64,000 nt of DNA from NCBI RefSeq assembly GCF_005885605.1, contig NZ_SZVP01000002.1, forward strand, positions 310,001 to 374,000. The letters are read 5' to 3'. A program made the translations under genes and the position numbers. This stretch comes from Colwellia ponticola. Its GTDB lineage: Bacteria; Pseudomonadota; Gammaproteobacteria; Enterobacterales; Alteromonadaceae. The notes below the pieces were generated by a model. It was given only the letters and a program-made list of their open reading frames with translations. It was not told where the DNA came from and did no database searches. Shown in pieces: positions 1 to 8,353 of the stretch (position 1 is its first letter; the number at the start of each line of letters is the position of its first letter).

Positions 1-81
1 ACCGGTGGTCCAGGCGAATTTAGATATTTACTATACAAAGATGTAAATAGACATATGCCATTTATCAGACCTGAAAAGTAA
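1..81 (+). CDS. C-terminal end of an unidentified protein (partial)
   Basis: An open frame enters from the left edge and ends at a TAA, giving 26 residues that finish in HMPFIRPEK. A hairpin with a T-run follows about 30 bases later, which supports a genuine gene end. The fragment is too short for me to assign a family. Nothing more can be said without the sequence to the left. Confidence 0.6.
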   Translation, partial: TGGPGEFRYLLYKDVNRHMPFIRPEK

Positions 82-112
82 GCTTTTCTTTATACTGATT
101 AAGTAAGCAACT

Positions 113-152
113 ATGCGTATAAAAGATAAAAATTCTTTATACGCATTTTTTT
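113..152 (+). terminator. Rho-independent terminator
   Basis: An 11-base stem (ATGCGTATAAA paired with TTTATACGCAT) is followed directly by a long T-run. It closes the partial gene at the left edge. On the other strand it may also help stop the convergent marR transcript, whose gene ends about 40 bases away. Confidence 0.85.
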
Positions 153-193
153 TACTTTTTTTATGATGACTTAGCTATTAAGTAAATCTTTCA

Positions 194-679
194 CTAACAA
201 TTAATCCTAGTTAAATATTTTCTCAGTAACTGTTCAATTTGCGCTTGTTCTTCGTCTGAAAACACGGAAACCAAATTTCGTTGATGCTCAGTATGTTTAA
301 TAATCATCTCTTCTATTAAAATCAAGCCTTTGGGGGTTAGTGAAACATCAACGCCTCTTTTATCCGCCTTATTGATTTGACGCTTAACGAGTTGCCTTTT
401 TTCAAGTAAATCTATTCTACTGGTCATCGTGCCCGACGTTATTAACATTTGTTCAAGTAATTGATTTGGGGAAAGCGTATGGGGAGGCCCAGAGCGAAGT
501 AGGGTTGCTAGTACATCAAAACCTGCGCTGGTGATTTCGTATTTATCAAAAGAGCTAGATAATTGGTCATTCATGTATTTTGATATACGCAATATACGAC
601 TGGTAATCGCCATCGGCTGAGTATCAAGCTGTGGCATTTGACTTAGCCACTGCTCAATTTTTTTATCTATTTCGTCCAT
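194..679 (-). CDS. MarR-family transcriptional regulator
   Basis: A 161-residue winged-helix repressor-type protein. The core LTPKGLILIEEMI-type wing region and the SGTMTSRIDLLEKRQLVKR recognition helix are typical of MarR proteins, which bind palindromes as dimers and often respond to phenolic or oxidising compounds. The N-terminal 25 residues are an acidic dimerisation extension. The gene lies about 110 bases downstream of a same-strand catalase-family gene. Two inverted repeats containing TAGTAG/CTACTA lie 26-70 bases upstream of its start, suggesting autoregulation. The ligand is unknown; control of the neighbouring catalase gene is possible but not shown by the sequence. Confidence 0.92.
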   Translation of the reverse strand: MDEIDKKIEQWLSQMPQLDTQPMAITSRILRISKYMNDQLSSSFDKYEITSAGFDVLATLLRSGPPHTLSPNQLLEQMLITSGTMTSRIDLLEKRQLVKRQINKADKRGVDVSLTPKGLILIEEMIIKHTEHQRNLVSVFSDEEQAQIEQLLRKYLTRINC

Positions 680-704
680 TCAATTCACTCTGAGCTCAAA
701 TCGT

Positions 705-746
705 TAGTAGCGACTATTATAACGTTTGCTTCAATAGTAGCTACTA
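705..746 (-). promoter_or_regulatory. Two putative MarR operator palindromes
   Basis: A perfect 12-base palindrome TAGTAGCTACTA and a one-mismatch copy TAGTAGCGACTA lie with centres 30 bases apart just upstream of the marR start. The spacing is close to three helical turns, so both would face the same side of DNA. A separate palindrome, TTGGTATTATACCAA, lies at 755-769. MarR proteins usually bind palindromes of this size over their own promoters; the assignment here is inference. Confidence 0.55.
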
Positions 747-787
747 CACTCGTTGGTATTATACCAAATGGATTATATAAATTAGTA

Positions 788-1795
788 TTATAAACGTCTA
801 ACAAACGACTCTACATACGCGGGAGTTCTTGCATTGAGAATAGGATCAGCAGAAACAGAGATACCTTCAGGTAACAATACTGGGTTAAAGATAGTATCAC
901 CACATTGCTGTGTTAAAGGGGCTTTATCTCGCTCACCGTTGATTATAAGCTGACCTACCAATAGTCTTTGACGTGATTCTGGCCAGACAATAGTAGGATC
1001 ATTAATTTCATCACCTGCTTGAGCCAGTTTAATGTATAAATTCCATACAGCCGGATCTTTTTCGATGCTTGATAATAGTGTCTCTTTTAAAAAGTCATCA
1101 GGCATTTTCGCTAACTCTGCTTTAGATAAGTTGTTGTCACCTTTAACCGGTTCAAAAAACCAACGTCCTGGCGCTATATCATTCTTTTGTGTCTTAAAAA
1201 GAAAACTGTTGACACCAAAGTAACGATTATTTTCAAAGCTAGCACTCGTTGGGCGTTGTTCAACATAGTCAAAAAAGGCTTTTGCATGCGGCTTATTATC
1301 TTTTAGCCACTGCTTACCGGCAGCGCCTTGTTTTACCTTATTTTGAAAGATAAAAAAATCATCAAGGTTGTTAGCAAAAAAAGGCTGAGCATTGGAAGTA
1401 ACAAAATTAATGCTACCTGCATCGCCATCAATTTTAAGTGACATAAAACGTCCTGAGCCTTTATCTGAAGCATTAATATTGGTACCGCCAAGCGAAAAAC
1501 GTGCAACGACATTTATTTCTTCTTGCTTAAAAAAAGGAATATTTAACGTTTCTTGCAGCGCCATATTAGGTTCAAATTTTCCTGAAGTACAAAAGCCTTT
1601 AGCGTGGTTACGCAATTTTACTTTTTTACCTGCTTCTCTACTGGCTTTATCAGGCGTGCCATTAACCGCATCAACAAGTTCAGCAATAGTGTGCTGTGTT
1701 GAGTTGTCTGCAGAAAATACGGGTAGTGCTAACAGTGATAAAGAAGACAGTAAAAAGGTTTTTTTTAGCAAGGTGAATTGTGAGTTAGTCATCAT
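788..1795 (-). CDS. Exported catalase-family peroxidase (SrpA-like)
   Basis: A 335-residue protein with a clear signal peptide (LLKKTFLLSSLSLLALPVFSA, cleaved near residue 29). The mature part matches the small haem catalase/peroxidase family: KLRNHAKGFCTSGKF near the start, then VVARFSLGGTNINASD and GRFMSLKI, which correspond to the catalase core that carries the distal residues. The usual RHAKG motif is seen here as RNHAKG. The length fits the SrpA-like group of about 330-350 residues rather than full catalases of about 480. It probably removes peroxide or oxidises small organics in the periplasm. The marR gene follows on the same strand. Confidence 0.85.
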   Translation of the reverse strand: MMTNSQFTLLKKTFLLSSLSLLALPVFSADNSTQHTIAELVDAVNGTPDKASREAGKKVKLRNHAKGFCTSGKFEPNMALQETLNIPFFKQEEINVVARFSLGGTNINASDKGSGRFMSLKIDGDAGSINFVTSNAQPFFANNLDDFFIFQNKVKQGAAGKQWLKDNKPHAKAFFDYVEQRPTSASFENNRYFGVNSFLFKTQKNDIAPGRWFFEPVKGDNNLSKAELAKMPDDFLKETLLSSIEKDPAVWNLYIKLAQAGDEINDPTIVWPESRQRLLVGQLIINGERDKAPLTQQCGDTIFNPVLLPEGISVSADPILNARTPAYVESFVRRL

Positions 1796-2013
1796 GACTC
1801 CATTCCTTAGGTGATAGTTTAGGTAATAACTTAGTTAATATTTTAGGTCGACTTTACATGACTTTTTTAAGTGATTATTTAAGTAATAATTAAGTAAACA
1901 GTTTAGGTTATAGCATACGTTTTAGCGGTTAATTTAGTTAGACAGGGTAAGGTATATAAAACTTTCAAAAAATATCAACTATCTGCAATACGCTTTATAT
2001 TAAGCGTTATTGT
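1796..2013. other. AT-rich divergent intergenic region
   Basis: This is the first part of the roughly 365-base gap between the divergently transcribed catalase-family gene and the iclR gene. It contains several near-repeats of the theme TTAGGT/TTTAGTTA/TTAAGTAA but no open frame with a ribosome-binding site. It presumably holds the catalase-gene promoter. I see no RNA gene in it. Confidence 0.4.
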
Positions 2014-2078
2014 TTTCATAATATGAAATTAACGATTGAAAGGATCACTTTTAATTTACTATGTTTCATATAGTGAAA
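2014..2078 (+). promoter_or_regulatory. Two putative IclR operator palindromes
   Basis: TTTCATAATATGAAA is a perfect 15-base palindrome about an odd centre. A second, imperfect copy TTTCATATAGTGAAA lies with its centre 50 bases downstream. Both are 84-148 bases upstream of the iclR start. IclR-type regulators bind palindromes of about 15 bases with this TTTC/GAAA look, so autoregulation and control of the divergent catalase gene are plausible. Confidence 0.5.
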
Positions 2079-2161
2079 ATAATAGTGTTTTGTGTTGAAA
2101 TTTTTGTACTGTACTATTTGGGACAATAGGTATTGGGTTATTGTAAAGTTCTTAGAAAAGT

Positions 2162-2935
2162 ATGATTAAAAAAACTAAATCAGAATCCAGAATTCAAGTG
2201 ATTGACCGAGCGGCATTATTGTTAGATTCGATATCACGTTATTCCATGCCAGTTAGTCTAAAAGCACTCAGCGCAGATACAAACTTAGCGTCTTCTACCG
2301 CCTTTCGAATTTTACATTCGCTCATTGCTAATCATTTTGTTGAACGAGACAGCAAAGGAAAATATCAATTAAGCGGTCGGTTAATCAGATTAAGTAGTAA
2401 TCAAAATGCAGTGATAGATTTTCGTAAAGTCGCCATCCCTTACATGGAAAAGCTCAGAGATCAATTTGGTGAAACCATTAACCTAACAACCCGTGAGGGC
2501 GATGTGGTTATTTATGTTGAAAAAGCTATTCCAGATAGAATGATGCACGTACAGCAAATTATTGGTAGTCGTGCGCCACTGCATGTAACGGGTGTCGGTA
2601 AAATGATGCTAGGTAGAGAAGGGTTAGAAGGTATACGTGGTTATGTACAACGTACTAACTTACCCAGTTATACACGCAAAACCTTTTCAAACTTAGACTC
2701 TTTGGCGGCAGAAAGTAAATTATGCCTTGAGCAAGGCTATGCTTATGACAATGAAGAAGCTGAAATTGGCGTAGGCTGTATTGGCGTGCTGTTATATGAC
2801 AAATACGGCGAGGTTGTCGCAGGACTCTCTGTTTCAGCGCCTATTCAACGCCGAAGAGATGAGTGGATAAAACCTCTGGTTAAAGCTGGCAAAGCAATTT
2901 CAGCCAAGCTTGGTTACATAAAAGCGAAAGACTAA
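2162..2935 (+). CDS. IclR-family transcriptional regulator
   Basis: A 257-residue protein with an N-terminal winged helix (residues about 10-70, with ALSADTNLASSTAFRILHSL as the helix-turn-helix) and a C-terminal IclR effector domain. The latter shows the family features GETINLTTREGDVVIYVEK, APLHVTGVGKMML and the typical late stretch GVGCIGVLLYDKYGEVVAGLS, whose cysteine is conserved. IclR proteins sense small carboxylates or aromatic acids. The gene lies 106 bases before the HbpS/GlcG-like gene on the same strand and may regulate it. The ligand is unknown. Confidence 0.93.
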   Translation: MIKKTKSESRIQVIDRAALLLDSISRYSMPVSLKALSADTNLASSTAFRILHSLIANHFVERDSKGKYQLSGRLIRLSSNQNAVIDFRKVAIPYMEKLRDQFGETINLTTREGDVVIYVEKAIPDRMMHVQQIIGSRAPLHVTGVGKMMLGREGLEGIRGYVQRTNLPSYTRKTFSNLDSLAAESKLCLEQGYAYDNEEAEIGVGCIGVLLYDKYGEVVAGLSVSAPIQRRRDEWIKPLVKAGKAISAKLGYIKAKD

Positions 2936-3041
2936 CAACAAAAGAGCAATAAGCAGTACCAATTCTCAAACTCTCCTATTTTCCACAATCACTAAACCTT
3001 GTTTGAGAAGTAAAAATTTTAAAAACTAAAGGGTGTTAAAC

Positions 3042-3473
3042 ATGTTAACAATTAATAGATTAAACCAAGTAGAGGCTAAATTAATAATTAATGGGGCAGT
3101 TAAAAAAGCAACCGAATTAGGCGTAGCAATGTGTATTTCCGTGGTTGATGAATCAGGTAATCTAATTGCGTTTGAACGCATGGATGGCGGTAAAATACAC
3201 AGTATTACGCTTTCGCAAGATAAAGCATTTACTGCTGCATCTGCGCGTAAAGGTACTCATGAATTAAATAAAGCCTGCGTACCAGGTAATGAAAATAACT
3301 TATTTGGTATTCATACGGCATTAGGCGGCAGAATGTGTGTTGTCGGTGGTGGCTTACCTATTAGCTATCAAGGCAACGTTGTTGGTGGTATTGGTATTAG
3401 TTCAGGCTCACCAGCACAAGACTTAGCGTGTGCGCAAGCAGGCGTTGATGTTTTTGATAAGTTAAGTTCTTAA
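3042..3473 (+). CDS. HbpS/GlcG-family haem-binding-like protein
   Basis: A 143-residue single-domain protein of the GlcG/HbpS (formerly DUF336) family. The pattern AVKKATELGVAMCISVVDESGNLIAFERMDG, split over the first third, and the later GGLPISYQGNVVGGIGISSGSPAQDLACAQAG are diagnostic. Members bind haem or stabilise enzymes and are often found beside glycolate or aromatic catabolic genes. The ATG is preferred over a GTG three codons upstream because AAAGGG lies eight bases before it. It follows the IclR regulator and ends at a strong terminator, so it is probably the last gene of a short transcript. The exact role is unknown. Confidence 0.85.
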   Translation: MLTINRLNQVEAKLIINGAVKKATELGVAMCISVVDESGNLIAFERMDGGKIHSITLSQDKAFTAASARKGTHELNKACVPGNENNLFGIHTALGGRMCVVGGGLPISYQGNVVGGIGISSGSPAQDLACAQAGVDVFDKLSS

Positions 3474-3508
3474 TAAGCAAAGAAGCTAAGCAAATATTTT
3501 TAACGTTA

Positions 3509-3541
3509 AAAAAGGCCGACACATTATGTGTCGGCCTTTTA
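3509..3541 (+). terminator. Rho-independent terminator
   Basis: A strong stem with AAAAAGGCCGACACA on the left arm, a short loop, and TGTGTCGGCCTTTT on the right arm, ending in a T-run. It stops transcription of the HbpS/GlcG-like gene. The A-run on the left means it could also act on the opposite strand, behind mmsB. Confidence 0.9.
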
Positions 3542-3568
3542 CATGAGCCAGTAATAAAAAGAAAGAGT

Positions 3569-3736
3569 ATTATACCAATCTCACTAACTATGTGATCATT
3601 TCTACTGGTTAGAACAACCAACTACTGCGTTATTTATTTTATAATTAGAACAACTAGTTATTAAAATAAACGCCTTGTATTTGGCTGTCCTTCCTGCGTA
3701 TAAAGTAGATCACCTAATTAATGAAACTGGTATTAC
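3569..3736. mobile_element. MITE-like element with about 31-base terminal inverted repeats
   Basis: The two ends are imperfect inverted repeats of about 31 bases. The left end reads ATTATACCAATCTCACTAAC onward to GTGATCAT, and the reverse complement of the right end reads GTAATACCAGTTTCATTAAT onward to GTGATCTA. About 22 of 31 positions agree. The interior, about 106 bases, is AT-rich and partly self-complementary (around ATTTATTTTATAA and TTATTAAAATAAA) with no coding capacity. Such non-autonomous elements are mobilised by a transposase in trans. It lies between the terminator and the 3' end of mmsB. Confidence 0.6.
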
Positions 3737-3752
3737 TTTTCTTACTTGGTAC

Positions 3753-4649
3753 TTACTTAGTGCTTACTTGGCTAAAAAGTTCAAAGGCACTGGAAAAGTC
3801 TTTAGCACCATTACCATTGGCAGCATGCATAGCATATAAACTACGCGCTAACGCTCCCATGGGTGTTGAAGAATGGCTTTTTATCGCAGTGTCCATCGCT
3901 AAACCTAAATCTTTCGCCATTAAATCAACCATAAAACCGCCTTGATAATCATTAGACGAAGGCACGTTTTCCATCACGCCAGGGCAGGGGTTGTATACAT
4001 CAAGCGTCCAGTTACTACCCGAACTATTGCTCATAATATTTGATAACACCTTAGCATCTAAACCATTACTAATACCTAACTGTAATGCTTCAGAAGTTGC
4101 TAACATAAGTACTGATAACAACATATTATTGCAGGCTTTTGCTACTTGACCAGCACCATGTTCACCGGCATGAAAAACATTTTTCCCCATCGCATCTAAA
4201 ATAGCTTTTGCCTGATTAAAATCAGTCTCACTACCACCAACCATAAAACTTAACGTACCGGCAATTGCACCACCAACACCACCCGACACGGGTGCATCAA
4301 TAAAGTTAATGTCTTTTTCAAGCAAGCCATTAGCGACATTAATTGAGGTAGCAGAATCAATGGTAGATGAATCAATCACTAACGCGCCTTTAGCAATATG
4401 ATTGATTAAACCATTTTCTGATAAATATACCGTTTCTACATGCTTGCCTGCAGGCAACATTGAAATAATAAAGTCAGCCCCTTTAACACAATCACTGGCT
4501 TTTGCGTGTGTAGTTGCGCCTTGTGCTACCACTTGAGCAATGGCTTGCTCAGATAAATCAAACACACAAACTTGATGGCCAGCGTTAATTAAATTGATAG
4601 CCATAGGGCTACCCATATTTCCTAATCCGATAAAGGCAATATTCGCCAT
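3753..4649 (-). CDS. mmsB: 3-hydroxyisobutyrate dehydrogenase
   Basis: Oxidises 3-hydroxyisobutyrate to methylmalonate semialdehyde with NAD in valine degradation. The 298 residues match the family length. The N-terminal Rossmann motif is FIGLGNMGSPMAINL (residues 5-19), followed by the substrate-binding DAPVSGGVGGA (about 118-128) and the region holding the catalytic lysine, GAGQVAKACNNMLL (about 165-178). It lies 88 bases downstream of mmsA on the same strand, so the two enzymes of consecutive steps are probably co-transcribed. The 3' end is only about 16 bases from a MITE-like element. Confidence 0.95.
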   Translation of the reverse strand: MANIAFIGLGNMGSPMAINLINAGHQVCVFDLSEQAIAQVVAQGATTHAKASDCVKGADFIISMLPAGKHVETVYLSENGLINHIAKGALVIDSSTIDSATSINVANGLLEKDINFIDAPVSGGVGGAIAGTLSFMVGGSETDFNQAKAILDAMGKNVFHAGEHGAGQVAKACNNMLLSVLMLATSEALQLGISNGLDAKVLSNIMSNSSGSNWTLDVYNPCPGVMENVPSSNDYQGGFMVDLMAKDLGLAMDTAIKSHSSTPMGALARSLYAMHAANGNGAKDFSSAFELFSQVSTK

Positions 4650-4737
4650 GATATTCTCCTATTGGGCTAAAAGCTTTCTGTAAAAGCTTCTGCAAAGGTA
4701 AAATAAAAGTAACGTGATCGTTATTTCATCTTAGCTG

Positions 4738-6240
4738 TTATTTCATACTAATCGTGGTATGCACGTTAACACCATCTTGATGATCAGGCTCAAACCAACG
4801 CGTAGTTACCGACTTTGTTTGTGTCCAAAAGCTTACTGTTTGTTTACCATTTGGTCCTAAATCACCTAATTTAGACGCTCTTGAACCGGTAAAACTAAAG
4901 AAAGCCACGGGTACAGGAATAGGCACATTAATACCAACTTGACCAACATCTACTTCATTTTCAAATAAACGCGCATGCCAACCTGACGAGGTAAATAGTG
5001 AGGTGCCATTACCATTAGGATTAGCATTAATTATCTCAATCGCTTGTTCTAACGTATCAGTGGTTAGTACACATAACGCAGGACCAAAGATTTCTTGCGT
5101 GTAAATGTCCATGTCAGTGGTCACATCGGTGAATAATGTTGGCCCGACAAAGTTACCTTCAGGGTAACCTTCTACTTGACAATCTCTGCCGTCAATTAAC
5201 AGCGTAGCACCTTGAGCAACACCACTATCAAGTAAGCTAATAATACGTTTTTTGGCTTGCGGTGAAACCACCGGACCTAAGTCGGCATCACGCTGAGAGC
5301 CAGGGCCCACTTTCATTAATTTAGCGCGCTCAACAACTTCAGGTAACCAGTTACGGGCTTCGCCCACTAAAATAGTGACGGGATTTGCCATACAGCGTTG
5401 ACCTGCTGCGCCAAAAGCTGAGCCGAGTAAGTCATTAATCGCTCTGTCTTTATTGGCATCAGGCATAATAACCATATGATTCTTAGCGCCCATCATCGCT
5501 TGGGCGCGCTTGCCGTGTTTACTGGCGTGATTATATATATGCGTGCCAACATGGGTTGAGCCAATAAAAGATACTGCTTTTACATGTTCATGTTCAATTA
5601 AGGCATTCACCGCATCAGGACCGCCGTGGACAACATTAATCACACCTGCAGGTAAGCCTGCTTGCATAGCCAGTTCGACAAAGCGCACTGTAGAAGAAGG
5701 TGCTTGCTCTGATGGCTTAAGCACAAAAGTATTACCGCAAGCCACCGCAGGCGGAAACATAAAGGCAGCTAACATCAGTGGAAAGTTAAACGCGGTAATG
5801 CCTAAGCCAACGCCAAGAGGTTTATGCAAAGTATAAGTGTCGACACCTGAAGCAACGTTATTACCCATATCACCTAGTTGTAAACGGGTAACCGAACAAG
5901 CATTTTCAATAGCTTCTAAGGCTCTACCTACTTCACCTTCAGCATCGGGTAAGGTTTTACCATGCTCTAAAGTCACTAGCTCGGCTAATTCTTGGGTATG
6001 TTCACGCACCAAATGGGCAAAAGTCACCATAATGCGCATACGATGCGTTAATGAAGTTTTAGACCACGTTTTAAAAGCGTTTTGTGCACTTTGTACGGCT
6101 AACTCAATTTCTGCTGGGGTTGCAATCGGTACACGGGCAACCACTTCTTGGTTTGTTGGGTTTAATACATCTAACCATTGTTTCGTTTGCGAACGAATTT
6201 TTTTACCATTAATAATTAGCGGAACTTCAGTGATACTCAT
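4738..6240 (-). CDS. mmsA: Methylmalonate-semialdehyde dehydrogenase (CoA-acylating)
   Basis: Converts methylmalonate semialdehyde (and malonate semialdehyde) to propionyl-CoA (or acetyl-CoA) in valine and thymine breakdown. The 500-residue length is that of the MmsA family. Features seen are ITAFNFPLMLAAFMFPPAVA in the cofactor-binding region, SFIGSTHVGTHIYNHA for NAD binding, and the catalytic cysteine in GAAGQRCMA (about residue 283). The C-terminal FFSFTGSRASKLGDLGPNGK is characteristic of MmsA rather than other aldehyde dehydrogenases. It is the promoter-proximal gene of mmsAB, divergent from a LysR regulator, and has a hairpin in its short leader. Confidence 0.96.
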   Translation of the reverse strand: MSITEVPLIINGKKIRSQTKQWLDVLNPTNQEVVARVPIATPAEIELAVQSAQNAFKTWSKTSLTHRMRIMVTFAHLVREHTQELAELVTLEHGKTLPDAEGEVGRALEAIENACSVTRLQLGDMGNNVASGVDTYTLHKPLGVGLGITAFNFPLMLAAFMFPPAVACGNTFVLKPSEQAPSSTVRFVELAMQAGLPAGVINVVHGGPDAVNALIEHEHVKAVSFIGSTHVGTHIYNHASKHGKRAQAMMGAKNHMVIMPDANKDRAINDLLGSAFGAAGQRCMANPVTILVGEARNWLPEVVERAKLMKVGPGSQRDADLGPVVSPQAKKRIISLLDSGVAQGATLLIDGRDCQVEGYPEGNFVGPTLFTDVTTDMDIYTQEIFGPALCVLTTDTLEQAIEIINANPNGNGTSLFTSSGWHARLFENEVDVGQVGINVPIPVPVAFFSFTGSRASKLGDLGPNGKQTVSFWTQTKSVTTRWFEPDHQDGVNVHTTISMK

Positions 6241-6264
6241 AGCAACCTCATTTAAATTTATAAT

Positions 6265-6292
6265 AAAAGCCTATAAGCAAGATAGGCTTTTA
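6265..6292 (-). promoter_or_regulatory. Stem-loop in the mmsA leader
   Basis: A perfect 10-base stem (AAAAGCCTAT with ATAGGCTTTT) and a 7-base loop lie 25 bases upstream of the mmsA start, in the gap shared with the divergent lysR gene. On the mmsA strand it is followed by A/T-rich sequence rather than a long T-run. It could be an attenuator-like structure or a transcript-stability element. Function is inferred only. Confidence 0.45.
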
Positions 6293-6388
6293 TTGATAGA
6301 GTCACAATAAGCATAAATGCAATGCGCCTTGTATTATTGCAAGTCCTTGTGATATAGATATAACTATGGATGAATTGAGATATTAGTA

Positions 6389-7321
6389 ATGAATTGGGAT
6401 GATATAAAAATATTTCTTGAAGTGGCTCGAGCCGAGCGACTTTCAACAGCAGCTAAACGTCTAATCATGGACGCTTCTACTGTGTCTAGGCGCTTACATA
6501 AGCTAGAAGAAAGCATAGGTACCAAGTTGTTTGACCGTACACAAGACGGTCATGTACTTACTCCTGATGGTGACGTGTTACTGCATGTAGCATGCAAAAT
6601 GGAACAAGATGCCCAGCATGCACTATCTAGCATACAAAATAACAATCAAGATAATGGTGGTTTGGTACGTATTGGCGTAACCGAGGCATTAGGTAACTTC
6701 TTTGTTTCACCTAACTTAGTGGCATTACAGCAACACTATCCTAATATTAACGTACATTTATTATTGTTCTCCCGTTACGTAAAAATTAGTCGAAATGAAG
6801 CAGATATCGCTATTGCGGTGGAGCGACCGAAAAGTACCTCTATGATAGTCTCTAAGCTGTGTGACTATAAATTACAGCTCTATGTCCATCAAGATTACTT
6901 GGATAAAAGCGTGGATAACGGCTTAGCTAAGCCCGATAATAGCAGCATAGCACTTGAACACTTAGCTCAGCATAAGTGGGTTAGTTACGTAGATAATTTA
7001 ATTTTTACCGATCAATTATCTTATACCAAGGAACTAAGTCGCTACTTAGGTGACGAATTTACAGCAAGCTTTAGTAGTACCAGTATTATCAGTCAGTACT
7101 TTGCCATTAAAAGCGGTTTAGGTATGGGTATCCTGCCGTGCTTTTTAGCCGAACAAGACAAAAGTTTGATTAAACTCCATAGCCAAGAAATCTGCATCAA
7201 GCGCAGTTTTTGGTTAGTTGCTCACCCAGAGAGTAAGCGTTTGACACACGTAAATACCGTATGGCAATACTTGAAAGAGCTTGTATTAAATCAGGCTGAG
7301 TTACTCAACCCCCAAAGCTAA
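6389..7321 (+). CDS. LysR-family transcriptional regulator
   Basis: A 310-residue protein with the N-terminal LysR helix-turn-helix (LSTAAKRLIMDASTVSRRLHKLEESIG, in residues about 18-45, followed by KLFDRTQDGHVLTPDG) and a C-terminal substrate-binding-like effector domain. It begins with NWDDIKIFLEVARA, the usual LysR start. It is transcribed divergently from mmsA with a gap of 148 bases, the classical arrangement for a LysR regulator and its target, so it is a likely regulator of mmsAB. The inducer is not deducible. Confidence 0.93.
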   Translation: MNWDDIKIFLEVARAERLSTAAKRLIMDASTVSRRLHKLEESIGTKLFDRTQDGHVLTPDGDVLLHVACKMEQDAQHALSSIQNNNQDNGGLVRIGVTEALGNFFVSPNLVALQQHYPNINVHLLLFSRYVKISRNEADIAIAVERPKSTSMIVSKLCDYKLQLYVHQDYLDKSVDNGLAKPDNSSIALEHLAQHKWVSYVDNLIFTDQLSYTKELSRYLGDEFTASFSSTSIISQYFAIKSGLGMGILPCFLAEQDKSLIKLHSQEICIKRSFWLVAHPESKRLTHVNTVWQYLKELVLNQAELLNPQS

Positions 7322-7548
7322 TGTGCAGCAAACAGATAAAATAAATTAGCAAAAATAAATACCAAGTTCTCGCTAGCAGCTTTATAGATACTTTGCTAAT
7401 GTGTCTTTACCTTGAAAGTCTTCACTTAATAAAAAGCAATCGATCTGTCTAACTTGTGAGTAATTTATGGTTAATATACAAGCGGTTTGTGCCTGTTATA
7501 TTAGCCATTCAACTGATAAATATAGTCGATTAAGCGGTGAGTTTAACG

Positions 7549-8208
7549 ATGAGTTTACCTATGTTTGATAACATGAAAATAATACTAGCAGACGACCATC
7601 CTCTCTTTCGTCAGGCGTTAACCATTACCTTAACATCGCACTTTACCGGCGCGTTAATTGTTGACGCGCAAAATATTCCTGAACTTGAAGAGCACTTGAA
7701 AAGCCCAGAAAAAGCCGACTTATTATTGCTAGATTTGGATATACCCGGTGCACACGGTTTTAACAGTTTAATTAATATTAGGCGCTCACACCCTGAATTA
7801 GGTATTGTCATTATCTCTGGTTTTGAAGATAAAGAAACTATACATAAAGCAATGAGCTTTGGCGCGGCAGGTTTTATTCCTAAATCTACTCCGGTTCCCA
7901 GCATGGTAGTGGCGATAAAAGAAGTACTTAATGGCACACTATGGACGCCCGATGGCGAGTTTAATCCCGAGACAAACACGACTCATATCCACGATAAAAT
8001 AGCGTCACTAACGCCTAAACAACATCAAATATTATTAATGTTTGCTGACGGTTTACTCAACAAGCAAATAGCTTATGAGTTAGGCACGTCTGAATCAACC
8101 ATTAAGAGTCATGCCAGTATTATTTTCTTAAAGCTGGGGGTACGTAATCGCACGCAAGCGGTTATCGCTTTAAATGAATTACAATTGAACCAAAACACTT
8201 TTGGGTAA
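7549..8208 (+). CDS. LuxR/NarL-type response regulator (CrbR-like)
   Basis: A two-domain response regulator of about 219 residues. The receiver domain has the acidic pair in IILADDHPLFRQAL, the phospho-acceptor aspartate in LLLLDLDIPGAHG, and the lysine in AAGFIPKSTP. The C-terminal LuxR helix-turn-helix is LTPKQHQILLMFADGLLNKQIAYELGTSESTIKSHASII, in two readable halves. GTG and ATG starts are both possible; the ATG preceded by GGTGAG is chosen. No kinase lies next to it. The best partner candidate in the window is the symporter-hybrid kinase at 13.6 kb, by analogy with the CrbS/CrbR pair that controls acetate use in Vibrio. That pairing is inference. Confidence 0.85.
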   Translation: MSLPMFDNMKIILADDHPLFRQALTITLTSHFTGALIVDAQNIPELEEHLKSPEKADLLLLDLDIPGAHGFNSLINIRRSHPELGIVIISGFEDKETIHKAMSFGAAGFIPKSTPVPSMVVAIKEVLNGTLWTPDGEFNPETNTTHIHDKIASLTPKQHQILLMFADGLLNKQIAYELGTSESTIKSHASIIFLKLGVRNRTQAVIALNELQLNQNTFG

Positions 8209-8353
8209 TCAGTCGGCCAATTAATCACTCGTTATACCACGAGTAGCACGAATACTATTGCGACCGCAGTGGTATTGAAAATGAGCGCAATAGTGCTTGC
8301 CGCTCATTATAAAGTTATTGATGTGTGTACCCTATAGTGGTTAATAGACCAGC

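Noticed and set aside
755..769. Palindrome TTGGTATTATACCAA as a MITE end
   Set aside because: It shares the TATTATACCAA core with the element at 3569, but no second end or element body is present nearby.
3721..3945. Plus-strand frame opposite mmsB
   Set aside because: It is antisense to a well-supported gene and overlaps the end of the MITE-like element. No ribosome-binding site or family match.
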